Below, one piece after another: positions 27,074 through 36,013 of a DNA stretch of 64,000 nucleotides. Source of the stretch: Anaerolinea thermophila (GTDB taxonomy: Bacteria > Chloroflexota > Anaerolineae > Anaerolineales > Anaerolineaceae). The stretch spans positions 124,001 to 188,000 of the forward strand of contig NZ_DYHZ01000006.1 of assembly GCF_020723905.1 (NCBI RefSeq), written 5' to 3'. The number at the start of each line of letters is the position of its first letter. Position 1 is the stretch's first letter. A model generated the notes under the pieces. The model saw nothing but the letters and a program-made list of their open reading frames with translations. It was not told the origin of the DNA and did no database searches. The position numbers were made by a program, and so were the translations under genes.

Positions 27074-28567
27074 ATGATAAGGAGGATGAAAAACATCCTC
27101 CTTATTTTTTTCGTGTTTCTGTTATTTGCCTCCTGTGCGGCACAACCCTACCCCGAGGGTAACGAGGGTACCCAGGAAGTCCCCCTTCCATCCTCAACAA
27201 ATCCATCCGGGCAATCTTCTTTCTCCATCTTTCTCCCCACTGTGATGAGACCGGAAGAAAGCCGCTACCGGATTAACGCCCGTTTTCTGCCCGATGAGAC
27301 CTGGCTGGTCCCCGCCTCAATCTTCTGGTTTGGTAAAGTTAATCGCACCGAAAATTATGTGGATGTACGGGTTGGCTATGGCGATCAAAATTTGAAACTG
27401 CATTTTGAGGTTTTCGATCGCATGCTCTGGTATGATACCACTCCAACCACCGAAGAATTAACCCGGTTTGACGCCATCCAGGTCTTTCTTAAGACTTCAG
27501 GAGCGAATGGGAACAATCTGGATACCAGTTCTTACCAGTTCGTTGCCCAAAGTCATCCCAATTACCTGAATAAATCCTCATACATGGCATCCTACCGGTG
27601 GAATGGACAGCAATGGGTCAATGCCACCATCCCATTTGATATCCGGCTGGCATATGCGGGAGAAGGGGGTTACAACCAGACCAGCAAAGACAACCGCGGC
27701 TGGTTCATTGAAGTGTCCATCCCGTACACCAGCCTTGGTATCAGCCAAAAACCGGCTACGGGAACAACCTGGGGAATGGCCGTGATATTACATGACCGCG
27801 ATGACGCCAGCAGTTCTCTTCACACCCAACAGTGGCCCCCCAACGGAAACCTGAACGTGCCTGCTACGTGGGGAACACTTGGGTTTGGTTTACCCATTTA
27901 TACTCCGCCATCTTCTATTAATCAGACCACCCTGATCATCCGCGAAGGCTGGAACGCCGCCAAAGTCCCCGATGCCAGTGTAGGAGGCAGCACGGTTTGC
28001 GGAGAGGGTACTGATTTCTTCGGCACCTGGGGAGACACGCCAGAGAGTTTCTACGCAAACCGGACAGTGAATAACACCCAGTTCAACATCCAGAATCAAA
28101 TGGATGTTGCCGACTGGCCCTGCTTTGCCAAATATTATGTGACTTTTCCCCTAAACGCAATCCCAACAGGAAAAGTCATCGTCTCGGCAAAACTGATTCT
28201 GCACCATTTTGGCAATTCTGGTGCACCCGGGGAAGCAGAAGACTCTCTTATTCATGTCATGCTGGCTGAGAAAGAATGGGATGAACGCACTCTAACATGG
28301 AATAACGCCCCGTTAGCCCTGGAAAATTATGCCGCCGTGTACGTTCCTCCCCTGCTCAGTTACCCCGGAGATATGGGGGTCCGCCGCGAATGGGTGATCA
28401 CCCCGGCACTGCTCAGGTCTTACCAGAAAGGCGAGCCCTTGAGACTGGTATTGTACTCCTCCGATTCTGCCCGTCACAGTGGAAAGTACTTTTGGGCATC
28501 GAATCGTCCAGACCTGGAGGCATCCCGTCCAACGCTGGAAATTATTTACGGAGACCCTGCACCCTAA
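27074..28567 (+). CDS. Lipoprotein with CBM9/DOMON-like and DNRLRE domains
   Basis: The N-terminus has basic residues, a hydrophobic stretch and FASC, a somewhat non-standard lipobox, so it is probably a lipid-anchored surface protein. Residues about 55-275 look like a family-9 carbohydrate-binding/DOMON sandwich. Residues about 290-495 match DNRLRE repeats, with the typical LAEKEWDERTLTWNNAP. The start is uncertain: ATG 27074 has no Shine-Dalgarno, while ATG 27086 directly abuts AAGGAGG, and both lie in the terminator stem. It has the same orientation as the glycan locus and may bind or anchor its product (inference). Confidence 0.75.
   Translation: MIRRMKNILLIFFVFLLFASCAAQPYPEGNEGTQEVPLPSSTNPSGQSSFSIFLPTVMRPEESRYRINARFLPDETWLVPASIFWFGKVNRTENYVDVRVGYGDQNLKLHFEVFDRMLWYDTTPTTEELTRFDAIQVFLKTSGANGNNLDTSSYQFVAQSHPNYLNKSSYMASYRWNGQQWVNATIPFDIRLAYAGEGGYNQTSKDNRGWFIEVSIPYTSLGISQKPATGTTWGMAVILHDRDDASSSLHTQQWPPNGNLNVPATWGTLGFGLPIYTPPSSINQTTLIIREGWNAAKVPDASVGGSTVCGEGTDFFGTWGDTPESFYANRTVNNTQFNIQNQMDVADWPCFAKYYVTFPLNAIPTGKVIVSAKLILHHFGNSGAPGEAEDSLIHVMLAEKEWDERTLTWNNAPLALENYAAVYVPPLLSYPGDMGVRREWVITPALLRSYQKGEPLRLVLYSSDSARHSGKYFWASNRPDLEASRPTLEIIYGDPAP
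27077..27111 (+). terminator. Strong intrinsic terminator overlapping the start of the next gene
   Basis: ATAAGGAGGATG pairs perfectly with CATCCTCCTTAT (12 bp, 5-base A loop) and is followed directly by a run of seven T. It closes the polysaccharide locus. The same bases hold the AAGGAGG and ATG of the lipoprotein gene, so the hairpin would also hide that gene's start region. Confidence 0.85.
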
Positions 28568-28577
28568 GCGATGATCC

Positions 28578-29912
28578 TTAGCAGGACAATGGAAGACGCA
28601 AGGTGAATACGGCGCCGCCTTCCGGACGATTTCCGGCTTCCAGTGAACCTCCGTGAGCAATCGCCAGATGCCGCGCAATCGCTAATCCCAAACCAGTACC
28701 TTCATGGGAGAGGTTGCGATTCCCGCGGTAAAACCGTTCAAAAATGAAGGGTAAATCTTCGGGAGCGATGCCAGGTCCCGTATCTTCTACCACAAAAGCC
28801 ATGAAATTACCATCCTGAAGCAATCGCAGACGAATGTTTCCGGCTTCGGGGGTAAAGCGCAGGGCATTACTCAGCAGGTTGTTTAAGATTTGCTCGATCC
28901 GCTGTTCATCTCCCCAAACTGCCGGTACAATCCCGGGAAGTTCATTCACTATCTGTAATTGAATGGATTTTCCTTCTGCCTCGGGACGGAACCGTTCATA
29001 GACCTTCTGCGCCAGATGAACGGGCGAGATTTCCCGCTTCTCCAGCGGAATTTGCCCTGCATCGGCTAAAGCAAGCATCCTCAAATCTTCGACCAGCCGA
29101 GCCAGAAATTCAGTTTGATCCAGAACCGGCTGGAGATTCTCAGGGGTAAGAGGATAGATTCCATCCTGTAAGGCTTCTAAATGGGCGCGTTGAACGGCAA
29201 TGGGGGTGCGCAATTCATGAGCGATATCCGCTGTCATGGCTTTGCGATTATTTTCTGCCTTTTGCAAAGAGTCTGCCATGTGATTGAATGCCCGCGCAAG
29301 AAGCGCCAGTTCATCTTTACCTTTTTCAGGTACCCGAACAGACAAATTCCCCGCCGCCATTTGTTGAGATGCCTGAATTAATGCTTTCAAAGGTGACAGG
29401 AACAGATTGGATAAAATCAGTGCCAGCACAACAGCCGTAATGCCGCCAATGACTCCAGCCCAGATACTTGCCTGTGTGAGCCGATTGAGGAGTTGAGCAC
29501 TGTTCTGTCCACTCATCATCCCGCCTTCAACCAGCAAATACCCGATAATGCGGTTTTGGGCATCCCTCAGAATCACTGCACGGGAGCGATCCAGAAGAGA
29601 AATCCTCTTCCCCGACACCCCCTGGGTATCCGCAACAATTTTCCCTGCTTTATCGGCTACGCGAATACTGGATCCCATCATCATTCTTCCCATGCCGCGC
29701 CCGCCAGGCAATAAGGCTTCTACCCCTTCCCAGCCGCCATTCTGCTGGTAGTATTCTTCCAGGGTACCTGCCAGATCTTCCACTCCGACCATTCCCCCTC
29801 TAAGCATGAAAGATCGTAATTCCCCTATAGATGTGTATTGAAAGATGAGAATGACACTGAGCGCGGTGATAACCGCAACCAGCCCGTACGAAAGAAGCAA
29901 TTTCACCCTCAT
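28578..29912 (-). CDS. Membrane sensor histidine kinase (BaeS/HAMP type)
   Basis: The 444-residue protein has helices at about 5-25 and 150-172 flanking an outer sensor region of about 120 residues, then HAMP, a dimerisation domain with the phosphoacceptor His in DIAHELRTP, and an ATPase domain with N (NNLLSNALRF), G1 (DTGPGIAPED), F (FIFERFYRG) and G2 (GTGLGLAIA) boxes. The sensor region holds Met/Gly-rich patches (GGRGMGRMMMG and EGGMMSGQ). The regulator gene lies three bases upstream, so the two form one two-component system. Its stop faces the lipoprotein gene. The signal is unknown. Confidence 0.9.
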   Translation of the reverse strand: MRVKLLLSYGLVAVITALSVILIFQYTSIGELRSFMLRGGMVGVEDLAGTLEEYYQQNGGWEGVEALLPGGRGMGRMMMGSSIRVADKAGKIVADTQGVSGKRISLLDRSRAVILRDAQNRIIGYLLVEGGMMSGQNSAQLLNRLTQASIWAGVIGGITAVVLALILSNLFLSPLKALIQASQQMAAGNLSVRVPEKGKDELALLARAFNHMADSLQKAENNRKAMTADIAHELRTPIAVQRAHLEALQDGIYPLTPENLQPVLDQTEFLARLVEDLRMLALADAGQIPLEKREISPVHLAQKVYERFRPEAEGKSIQLQIVNELPGIVPAVWGDEQRIEQILNNLLSNALRFTPEAGNIRLRLLQDGNFMAFVVEDTGPGIAPEDLPFIFERFYRGNRNLSHEGTGLGLAIARHLAIAHGGSLEAGNRPEGGAVFTLRLPLSC

Positions 29913-29915
29913 GGT

Positions 29916-30596
29916 TTACCCCTTGCGGAAACGATAACCTACCCCAAAAACCGTCTCAATATACCGGGGATGGCGAGGGTCGTCCTCAATTTTGGCTCGC
30001 AGGTTTTTAATATGGGCATCAATGGTACGTTCATACCCTTCATAGGCTACCCCCTGAAGGGATTCCAATAATTGCATCCGGGTAAATACCCGTCCGGGTT
30101 GCATCATCAGCGTCGAAAGCAACTGGAATTCTGTAGGGGTCAGAGAAATTTCGCTTTCTCCCTTTCTGACGGTGTGAGTATCCAAATCCACCTCTAAATC
30201 TCCTTCATGGAGGATTTGAGAACCACCTGCAGCACGGTTGAAACGCCTTAAGACCGCGCGCACCCGTGCAACCAGTTCTCGAACCGAATATGGCTTGACA
30301 ATGTAATCATCTGCCCCCAGTTCCAGTCCAATCAAACGGTCTGTTTCCTCCACCCGTGCAGTGACCATAATGAGCGGGACATCGCTCTGGCGGCGGATCT
30401 CCCGGGCAACATCCAGACCATCCATTCCCGGGAGGTTCAGGTCGAGCAACACCAGATCGGGTTTATGCTGTTTGAATGAGGTCAAGCCGGTATCGCCACG
30501 GGAAGCAACGATGACCTGAAATCCTGCCTTCTCCAGATAAGATTGTGCCACTCTGGCGAGTTCTGTTTCATCCTCAATGAGCAATACGGTAGACAT
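29916..30596 (-). CDS. OmpR/PhoB-family response regulator
   Basis: The ATG at 30596 gives MSTVLLIEDETELARV; a TTG nine bases upstream is less likely. The receiver domain has the acidic pair (ED), phosphoacceptor Asp in LVLLDLNLPGMDG and Lys in DYIVKPYS. The C-terminal winged helix (about 130-225) shows LTPTEFQLLSTLMMQPG and RTIDAHIKNLRAKIEDD. The gene overlaps the end of mfd by 23 bases and is followed by its kinase. It therefore appears to be translated from the pth-mfd transcript unless an internal promoter exists in mfd. Confidence 0.93.
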   Translation of the reverse strand: MSTVLLIEDETELARVAQSYLEKAGFQVIVASRGDTGLTSFKQHKPDLVLLDLNLPGMDGLDVAREIRRQSDVPLIMVTARVEETDRLIGLELGADDYIVKPYSVRELVARVRAVLRRFNRAAGGSQILHEGDLEVDLDTHTVRKGESEISLTPTEFQLLSTLMMQPGRVFTRMQLLESLQGVAYEGYERTIDAHIKNLRAKIEDDPRHPRYIETVFGVGYRFRKG

Positions 30597-33500
30597 GTTC
30601 CCCAATCCCTTTCAGCACTTCCAGCAACCTTGTTTTCCAGGTTTCATCCTGTACCTGGAGCCAGTACGCGTTTTTCCCTGCTCGAATATCGCGTCCAAGG
30701 GGAGGAAGTCCTCGTTCAGAGAGACCTTCAGGCAAAGGCGGAAAACGAAGGACAATCTGATCGCCCTCAAAAGAGACAGAAGACAATCCGGCTTTTTGGG
30801 CATACAGTTTTATCCGCATCTGGTAAATCAGATTTTTCACCTGCTCAGGAATTGGACCAAAGCGGTCCCGGAATTCTTCTTCCAGCGCATCCAGTTCATC
30901 TTCCCGTTCCACATCCGCAAGGCGCCGGTAGAGTTTCAGCCGAAGATTTTGATCAGGGATGTAAGAGACCGGAATACCCATTGCCAGGGGCAAATCTACA
31001 TTAACAGGATTGGAGATGCCCCCTTTTAATTCCTCTTCGGGAGAAACAGAAATTCCACTGACCTCGCGAATCTGGCGTACGGCTTGTGCCAGTAAACGAG
31101 TGTATAAATGAAAGCCAACCGCGGCAATCATGCCATGCTGACGGGTGCCAAGCAGTTCTCCAGCGCCGCGCATTTCCAGATCCCGCATGGCAATAGAATA
31201 CCCTGAACCCAGTTGCGTATTCTCAGCAATAATTTCCAGGCGTTCCTGTCCTTCAGGGGTGGGCGCTTTTTTGCGGTGGCGGAAGAAGTAAGCATAGGCT
31301 CGTTGCGCTCCCCTGCCCACTCTCCCGCGGAGTTGATACAGTTGCGCCAAACCAAACGTGTCTCCGCGATCGACGATCAGGGTGTTGGCATTGGGAATAT
31401 CTAAGCCGGATTCGATAATTGAAGTACACAGAAGCACATCCAGTTCGCCGCGGGTAAATGCCATCATGACACGGGACAGAGCCTCTTCAGGCATTTGCCC
31501 GTGAGCGATTCCAATCCGGGCTTCCGGCACCAATTTCTGGAGATGCCTTTCCATCGCGTGAATCGTTTGCACACGATTGTGAACAAAGAACACCTGCCCA
31601 CCGCGTTCAATTTCACGTAAAATCGCCTGCCGCACCAGCCGGGGTGAATATGGACCGATGTGGGTGATAATGGGCAAGCGCTCAGCCGGGGGAGTATTGA
31701 TCTGCGAGATGTCTCTTACCCCCGTCAATGCCATATACAGTGTGCGGGGGATGGGGGTGGCAGTCAGGGTCAGCACATCCACTTCGGTGCGAAGTTTCTT
31801 GAAGTATTCTTTATGGGTAACGCCAAAGCGCTGTTCCTCGTCAATGATGACCAGACCCAAATCCTTGAAGGCTACATCAGGTTGGAGCAAGCGATGGGTT
31901 CCAATGATGATATCAATCGTGCCATCCCGAAGATGTTGAAGGATGCGTTCCTGTTCTTTTGGGGTGCGAAAGCGGCTGAGCATTTCCACCATGACCGGGA
32001 AGGGAGCCAGGCGCTGGCGAAACGTCTCGAAATGTTGCTGAGCAAGCACCGTTGTCGGCACCAGCATGGCAACCTGTTTTCCATCCATAACTGCTTTAAA
32101 TGCAGCGCGAAGTGCCACTTCCGTTTTTCCATACCCCACATCTCCACACAGTAACCGATCCATGGGACGGGAACGCTCCATATCCTGCTTGACCGCCTGA
32201 ATGGCTTTGATCTGGTCTTCCGTCTCAATATAGGGGAAACTGGCTTCCAGTTCTTTCTGCCAGACTGTATCCGGAGAAAACGCATGCCCTCTGGCTACCT
32301 GTCGTTTGGCGTACAATTCCAGCAATTCTTGCGCAACTTCCAGCACCGACTCTCGTACCCGCTGTTTCACCGAAGCCCATTCGCTCCCGCCTAAATGGGT
32401 CAGAGAGGGAGTCTCGCCGCTGGGACCTATATAGCGGGTGAGACGATCTGCCTGATATACCGGGACAAAAATGGTGTCTCCACCCTCGTATTCAATGGCT
32501 AAATACTCCCGTTCAATGCCATCTACTGTTCGACGGCTTAAGCCCGCAAACCGCCCGATACCGTAATCCACATGAACGATGTAGTCACCCACTTTAAAGT
32601 CGGTGTACTCCGATTCAGGGGCATAAACTGCCTGACGCGCCCGACCTCTCGGCTGAGGACGATCCCACCCGAAGATCTCGCTATCAGTAAACAGGTAGAC
32701 CTGTTGACCATCATCAAGGGTAAGCACCCAGCCCTCACTTAAAGTACCTTCCAGAAATTCTGGCTGGCAAGAAACCGGGTTTTGTTCAGTTTGTTCTTGC
32801 CAGACTTCACGAATCCTCCCTACCTGGCGGGAAAGGATGAAAAATTTCTGACGGTCCGCACATCCTGAGAGCAGGAAGTCCACAAAGGATTTCAGTCGTC
32901 CACCAAAACGAGGTCCGGGCTGGAAAGCCTCTGCCAGAGGCGAATTTTCTGTCGCCGTGCCACGTCCCAACTCAATCCAGGGGTACGCGCTGAGGATTTC
33001 CCTGATTTCAGAAAAAGAGATATAGGGAACGGGAAAATCTTTTTCCAGAATGCCTTCTGCAAGGCTATCGTGACGGGTTTTTATCGCCTGTTCTTCAATT
33101 TCATTGCTGAAAGTTTGCAGTAAATCCAGGTCATCCAGAATTATCAGGACATTTTGCGGGAGAAATTCCAGCACACTTGCAGGCGTGGAGTGCACAACGG
33201 GTAAATAGAACTCGTCTAAATCCTGAAGAGAAAGATTCAATTCACTGGCTTTCCCTGGCAGGACCTCCCGCGCTGGAGTAATCAATACCGATTGAATCGG
33301 TTGAATTTTTCGCTGGGTAGCCGGATCAAATGTACGCAGGGTTTCAATTTCATCGCCAAAGAATTCTAACCGCACAGGATACGCCTCAGCGGGAGGCCAG
33401 ATATCCAGAATTCCACCCCGATGTGAGAACTGCCCCGGCTCTAACACCGTATCCATGGATTGATAACCAATTTGCACCCACCAGCGCTTTAATTGCTCCA

Positions 33501-33963
33501 GAGAAATGGTTTGTCCCTGGCGAATGGGTTTGCTTGCTTTGAGAAACTCCCGCCTTGAGAGCGTCCGGGTCATTACTGCCCGGATTGGGGCAACAATCAA
33601 CGGGGGGATCTCCGGTTTGGGTACGCCAGGAATGGCGTATTTCGCCAGTAAAGTAAGCACCTGAATTCGATCCCTGCGAACCTGTGCCCCCCAGGCCGCG
33701 GGCTCATAAAAGAGCGGTGTAGGTTCCGGGAACAGATAGACCGGCAAATCTTTTGCCCAGAAGGACAATTCATCAAACCAGTACAGGGCATGGTCGGCAC
33801 GGTCGGTGATCAAAAAAACAGGGCGTTGTAAATCTTCTCGCAGGCTTTCTGCCAGCGGGATTCTGGCAGAGCGCATCAGGGCTAAACCGGGCAAGGGCAA
33901 TCCAGCCCGCAGATCTTCTAAAAGACTCCGATAAGCCTTAAGGGAACGAATCGAATCGAGCAC
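30574..33963 (-). CDS. mfd: Transcription-repair coupling factor Mfd
   Basis: The 1129-residue protein is near the usual length for Mfd, which displaces RNA polymerase stalled at DNA lesions and recruits UvrA. Domains run in order: a UvrB-like N-terminal module, the polymerase-interacting CarD-like domain starting at GDYIVHVDYGIGRF (about 475), RecG-type helicase motifs (GDVGYGKTEVALRAAF; DEEQRFGV; LTATPIPRTL; GLDIPNANTLIVDRGD; QLRGRVGRG) and a C-terminal TRCF domain. GTG is the start, directly after the pth stop. It is co-transcribed with pth upstream. Confidence 0.97.
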   Translation of the reverse strand: MLDSIRSLKAYRSLLEDLRAGLPLPGLALMRSARIPLAESLREDLQRPVFLITDRADHALYWFDELSFWAKDLPVYLFPEPTPLFYEPAAWGAQVRRDRIQVLTLLAKYAIPGVPKPEIPPLIVAPIRAVMTRTLSRREFLKASKPIRQGQTISLEQLKRWWVQIGYQSMDTVLEPGQFSHRGGILDIWPPAEAYPVRLEFFGDEIETLRTFDPATQRKIQPIQSVLITPAREVLPGKASELNLSLQDLDEFYLPVVHSTPASVLEFLPQNVLIILDDLDLLQTFSNEIEEQAIKTRHDSLAEGILEKDFPVPYISFSEIREILSAYPWIELGRGTATENSPLAEAFQPGPRFGGRLKSFVDFLLSGCADRQKFFILSRQVGRIREVWQEQTEQNPVSCQPEFLEGTLSEGWVLTLDDGQQVYLFTDSEIFGWDRPQPRGRARQAVYAPESEYTDFKVGDYIVHVDYGIGRFAGLSRRTVDGIEREYLAIEYEGGDTIFVPVYQADRLTRYIGPSGETPSLTHLGGSEWASVKQRVRESVLEVAQELLELYAKRQVARGHAFSPDTVWQKELEASFPYIETEDQIKAIQAVKQDMERSRPMDRLLCGDVGYGKTEVALRAAFKAVMDGKQVAMLVPTTVLAQQHFETFRQRLAPFPVMVEMLSRFRTPKEQERILQHLRDGTIDIIIGTHRLLQPDVAFKDLGLVIIDEEQRFGVTHKEYFKKLRTEVDVLTLTATPIPRTLYMALTGVRDISQINTPPAERLPIITHIGPYSPRLVRQAILREIERGGQVFFVHNRVQTIHAMERHLQKLVPEARIGIAHGQMPEEALSRVMMAFTRGELDVLLCTSIIESGLDIPNANTLIVDRGDTFGLAQLYQLRGRVGRGAQRAYAYFFRHRKKAPTPEGQERLEIIAENTQLGSGYSIAMRDLEMRGAGELLGTRQHGMIAAVGFHLYTRLLAQAVRQIREVSGISVSPEEELKGGISNPVNVDLPLAMGIPVSYIPDQNLRLKLYRRLADVEREDELDALEEEFRDRFGPIPEQVKNLIYQMRIKLYAQKAGLSSVSFEGDQIVLRFPPLPEGLSERGLPPLGRDIRAGKNAYWLQVQDETWKTRLLEVLKGIGEHVYRIAH

Positions 33964-34590
33964 TTATGTCCCTTCTTTTCCTGAACCATTAAACTCATTC
34001 ATTGCCGTCTGAATGCCGGCTTCTACGTAACGCAAAGCGGCTTTAACCGCGCGATCCAGCACTTCATCCAGAATTTCCTTTTCTTTTTCGGAAAAATCCT
34101 GCAACACATACGCCGCAGGATCCATCTGACCTGGCGGACGACCAATACCAATCCTCAAACGACAAAACTGAGCAGTCCCCAGTTGCTGAATGATGGAACT
34201 GACCCCTTTCTGGCCTGCAGATCCGCCTCCCGGGCGAAGCCGCAGGGTTCCCAATGGCAGGTCAAGGTCATCGTGAGCAACCAGAATTTGTTCCGGAGGG
34301 ATCTTATAAAACTGCGCCAGCCCTTTTACTGATTGACCCGAAAGATTCATATAGGTTTGAGGCTTTGCCAGAATCAGACGTTTGCCAGCATATTGACCGG
34401 TAGCAATGAGGGCTTTCGATTGCACCCGCCCCGGGGTGATTAACAGGGCTTTGGCAAGGCGGTCAATGAACATAAAACCGGCGTTGTGACGATTTTCTCG
34501 ATACTCTCGCCCGGGATTCCCCAATCCCACAATCAGAAAAGGCTTGAGCGGTTCGTCTGTTTGAGAATGATGAAACAACCGCTGAAACAT
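33964..34590 (-). CDS. pth: Peptidyl-tRNA hydrolase
   Basis: The enzyme releases peptides from peptidyl-tRNA that has dropped off ribosomes. FLIVGLGNPGREYRENRHNAG holds the catalytic His (in RHN) and the Asn residues; the usual Thr before the Arg is Asn here. Later conserved segments include PQTYMNLSGQSV, VAHDDLDLPLG (catalytic Asp region) and GGSAGQKGVSSII. At 208 residues it is of normal size apart from about 16 extra N-terminal residues. It is followed immediately by mfd, a common arrangement in many bacteria. Confidence 0.96.
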   Translation of the reverse strand: MFQRLFHHSQTDEPLKPFLIVGLGNPGREYRENRHNAGFMFIDRLAKALLITPGRVQSKALIATGQYAGKRLILAKPQTYMNLSGQSVKGLAQFYKIPPEQILVAHDDLDLPLGTLRLRPGGGSAGQKGVSSIIQQLGTAQFCRLRIGIGRPPGQMDPAAYVLQDFSEKEKEILDEVLDRAVKAALRYVEAGIQTAMNEFNGSGKEGT

Positions 34591-34593
34591 GGA

Positions 34594-35211
34594 TTATCCC
34601 CCTTTCCGGAAAAGAACCTGTAACAGGAAATATCCTCCCAAAAGGATAAAAAGCCCAATTGCTACAATTCCTCCTAAGAGGAACGAACGTTGAAGTTTAT
34701 CGGATGAAATTTCCAGCGGGTTGGCAGGCACAGTGCCCTGTCCTTCTACGCCAGAAGGGGTGTAATCGCCGGGAGCGGTGATGGTCTTTTGCGAACCTAC
34801 TGCGCCCTGAGGAACCGGTGTGCTGGTTTCAATGGGGGTGTAATTTCGAACCCGTACCTGTTGAACGATGGTTTCAGCCATCCTGCCTTCGGAGAGATAC
34901 ACCCTCACGCGAATACGGTATTGTCCATCGGTAATGGTAGTTGTGTCCCAGGTTGCCAGCGTCCCCCCACGGACAATTTGATCCCCTTTGTCAATCAGAA
35001 ACCAGGTGTTGGTATCGTCCCTTTGATAGGCAAAAGAAACCTCGTACGATTGGAAGCCTTCCAGGTCAACGTTGCCTGCAATGGTAACCTGCCCCTGAAC
35101 AGCCTCCCCAGGGCGTGGCGTATCCACAATGACTTGCTGTGCTAAAGGCACAAACCAGCCAGCCACAAGCACCATCCACCAACGAACAAGCCAGAGGATT
35201 ATTTTGAACAT
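34594..35211 (-). CDS. Membrane-anchored protein with one immunoglobulin-like domain
   Basis: The start is ATG 35211; a TTG six bases earlier is possible. A signal peptide or N-terminal helix (about 1-24) is followed by a beta-rich domain (about 28-130; TPRPGEAVQGQVTIAGNVD and TTTITDGQYRIRVRVYL) like Ig-like folds of surface proteins. Then come a Thr/Pro/Gly linker and a C-terminal helix (about 180-200). The bulk would lie outside the cell, tethered at the C-terminus. No function is recognised. It is the first gene of the pth-mfd operon, three bases before pth. Confidence 0.75.
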   Translation of the reverse strand: MFKIILWLVRWWMVLVAGWFVPLAQQVIVDTPRPGEAVQGQVTIAGNVDLEGFQSYEVSFAYQRDDTNTWFLIDKGDQIVRGGTLATWDTTTITDGQYRIRVRVYLSEGRMAETIVQQVRVRNYTPIETSTPVPQGAVGSQKTITAPGDYTPSGVEGQGTVPANPLEISSDKLQRSFLLGGIVAIGLFILLGGYFLLQVLFRKGG

Positions 35212-35223
35212 AAGCAAATGTAA

Positions 35224-35252
35224 AGTTTATCATGAAGCCAGAGAACCTGCAA
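35224..35252 (-). promoter_or_regulatory. Candidate promoter of the pth-mfd operon
   Basis: On the minus strand TTGCAG and TAAACT are spaced by 17 bases and end 12 bases before the first ATG of the operon. The -35 is weak, so the call rests mainly on spacing and position in a 100-base divergent gap. Confidence 0.35.
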
Positions 35253-35299
35253 ATTTTTTGACTCGACGGCAAAGGCGTGCTTTTCCTTAAGGGATAGAC

Positions 35300-35305
35300 T
35301 ATACT
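35300..35305 (+). promoter_or_regulatory. -10 element 6 bases before a start codon
   Basis: TATACT ends six bases before the ATG of the acyltransferase-like gene, so transcription would begin at about the first base of the start codon. No Shine-Dalgarno lies at a usable distance. A convincing -35 is not visible. Confidence 0.45.
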
Positions 35306-35311
35306 GGACCC

Positions 35312-35989
35312 ATGTCTCACGACCGCCTGTATCACGCTCTGCGTCTGTTGGGAAAGCCTTTTCGATATTCCTGTGATGGGACAACCTCTCTACCAGATGG
35401 AGAACCTGTGCTACTGGTAGGCAACCATTGTGGTGCCACCGGACCTGTTCAATGCGTCTTATCGCTCCCTCGCCGGGTTTACCCCTGGATTGTGGTGGAT
35501 ATGCTGGACCCCCAACGGATTGTCCCTTACCTGTATCAGGATTTTATTACCACCACCCTGCACCTGAAGGGAACCTTTGGGTGGTTCCTGGCAAAGGCAA
35601 TTGCTAAAATAGCCCTGCCCCTTCTGCAAGGTCTCGGCTGTATTGCAGTAGATCGCTATGACGTGCGTTTTAGTGGAGCGTTTCGTCGCAGTATGGAATT
35701 GTTAGAGACGGGCAAGGCACTGCTGATCTTTCCAGAGGATCCTCTGCTCCCCATCAACCCCCAAACAGGAATGCGCCCTTTTATGAGTGGCTTCCTGTGG
35801 CTGTGTGTGCTTTATGAACGAAAAACGGGCAAACGCCTTCCGGTAATTCCCATAGCAATCGTACCTTCTAAAAAGAGCATTGTTCTGGGCGACCCACTGG
35901 TTTTTCCGCTTCTTCAATCTCCCAGGGAAGACATGAAGAGACTGGCTCTGGAACTTGAGATAAACATCTCCCGATTACTGAAAAGATAG
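35312..35989 (+). CDS. PlsC/LPLAT-like acyltransferase with altered active site
   Basis: The 225-residue protein follows the lysophosphatidate acyltransferase layout. A motif I-like NHCGATGP sits at about 38-45 and a motif III-like FPEDPLLPINPQTG at about 141. In functional enzymes motif I is H-x4-D; here the Asp position is Gly, and FPEGTRS becomes FPEDPLL. Either the acyl chemistry has changed or the protein is a non-catalytic relative. There is no clear signal peptide, and hydrophobic segments near 95-115 may bind the membrane. It has its own -10 element and is divergent from the pth-mfd operon. Confidence 0.6.
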   Translation: MSHDRLYHALRLLGKPFRYSCDGTTSLPDGEPVLLVGNHCGATGPVQCVLSLPRRVYPWIVVDMLDPQRIVPYLYQDFITTTLHLKGTFGWFLAKAIAKIALPLLQGLGCIAVDRYDVRFSGAFRRSMELLETGKALLIFPEDPLLPINPQTGMRPFMSGFLWLCVLYERKTGKRLPVIPIAIVPSKKSIVLGDPLVFPLLQSPREDMKRLALELEINISRLLKR

Positions 35990-36013
35990 AATCTACCTTA
36001 CATAGTCCTTCGA

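Noticed and set aside
28562-28579. Small inverted repeat CTAAG/CTTAG between the lipoprotein and sensor kinase genes
   Set aside because: Only 5 bp and no T-run; too weak to call a terminator, although convergent genes meet here.
35258-35263. TTGACT as a -35 for the acyltransferase-like gene
   Set aside because: It lies 36 bases before TATACT, far outside the 16-18 base spacing.
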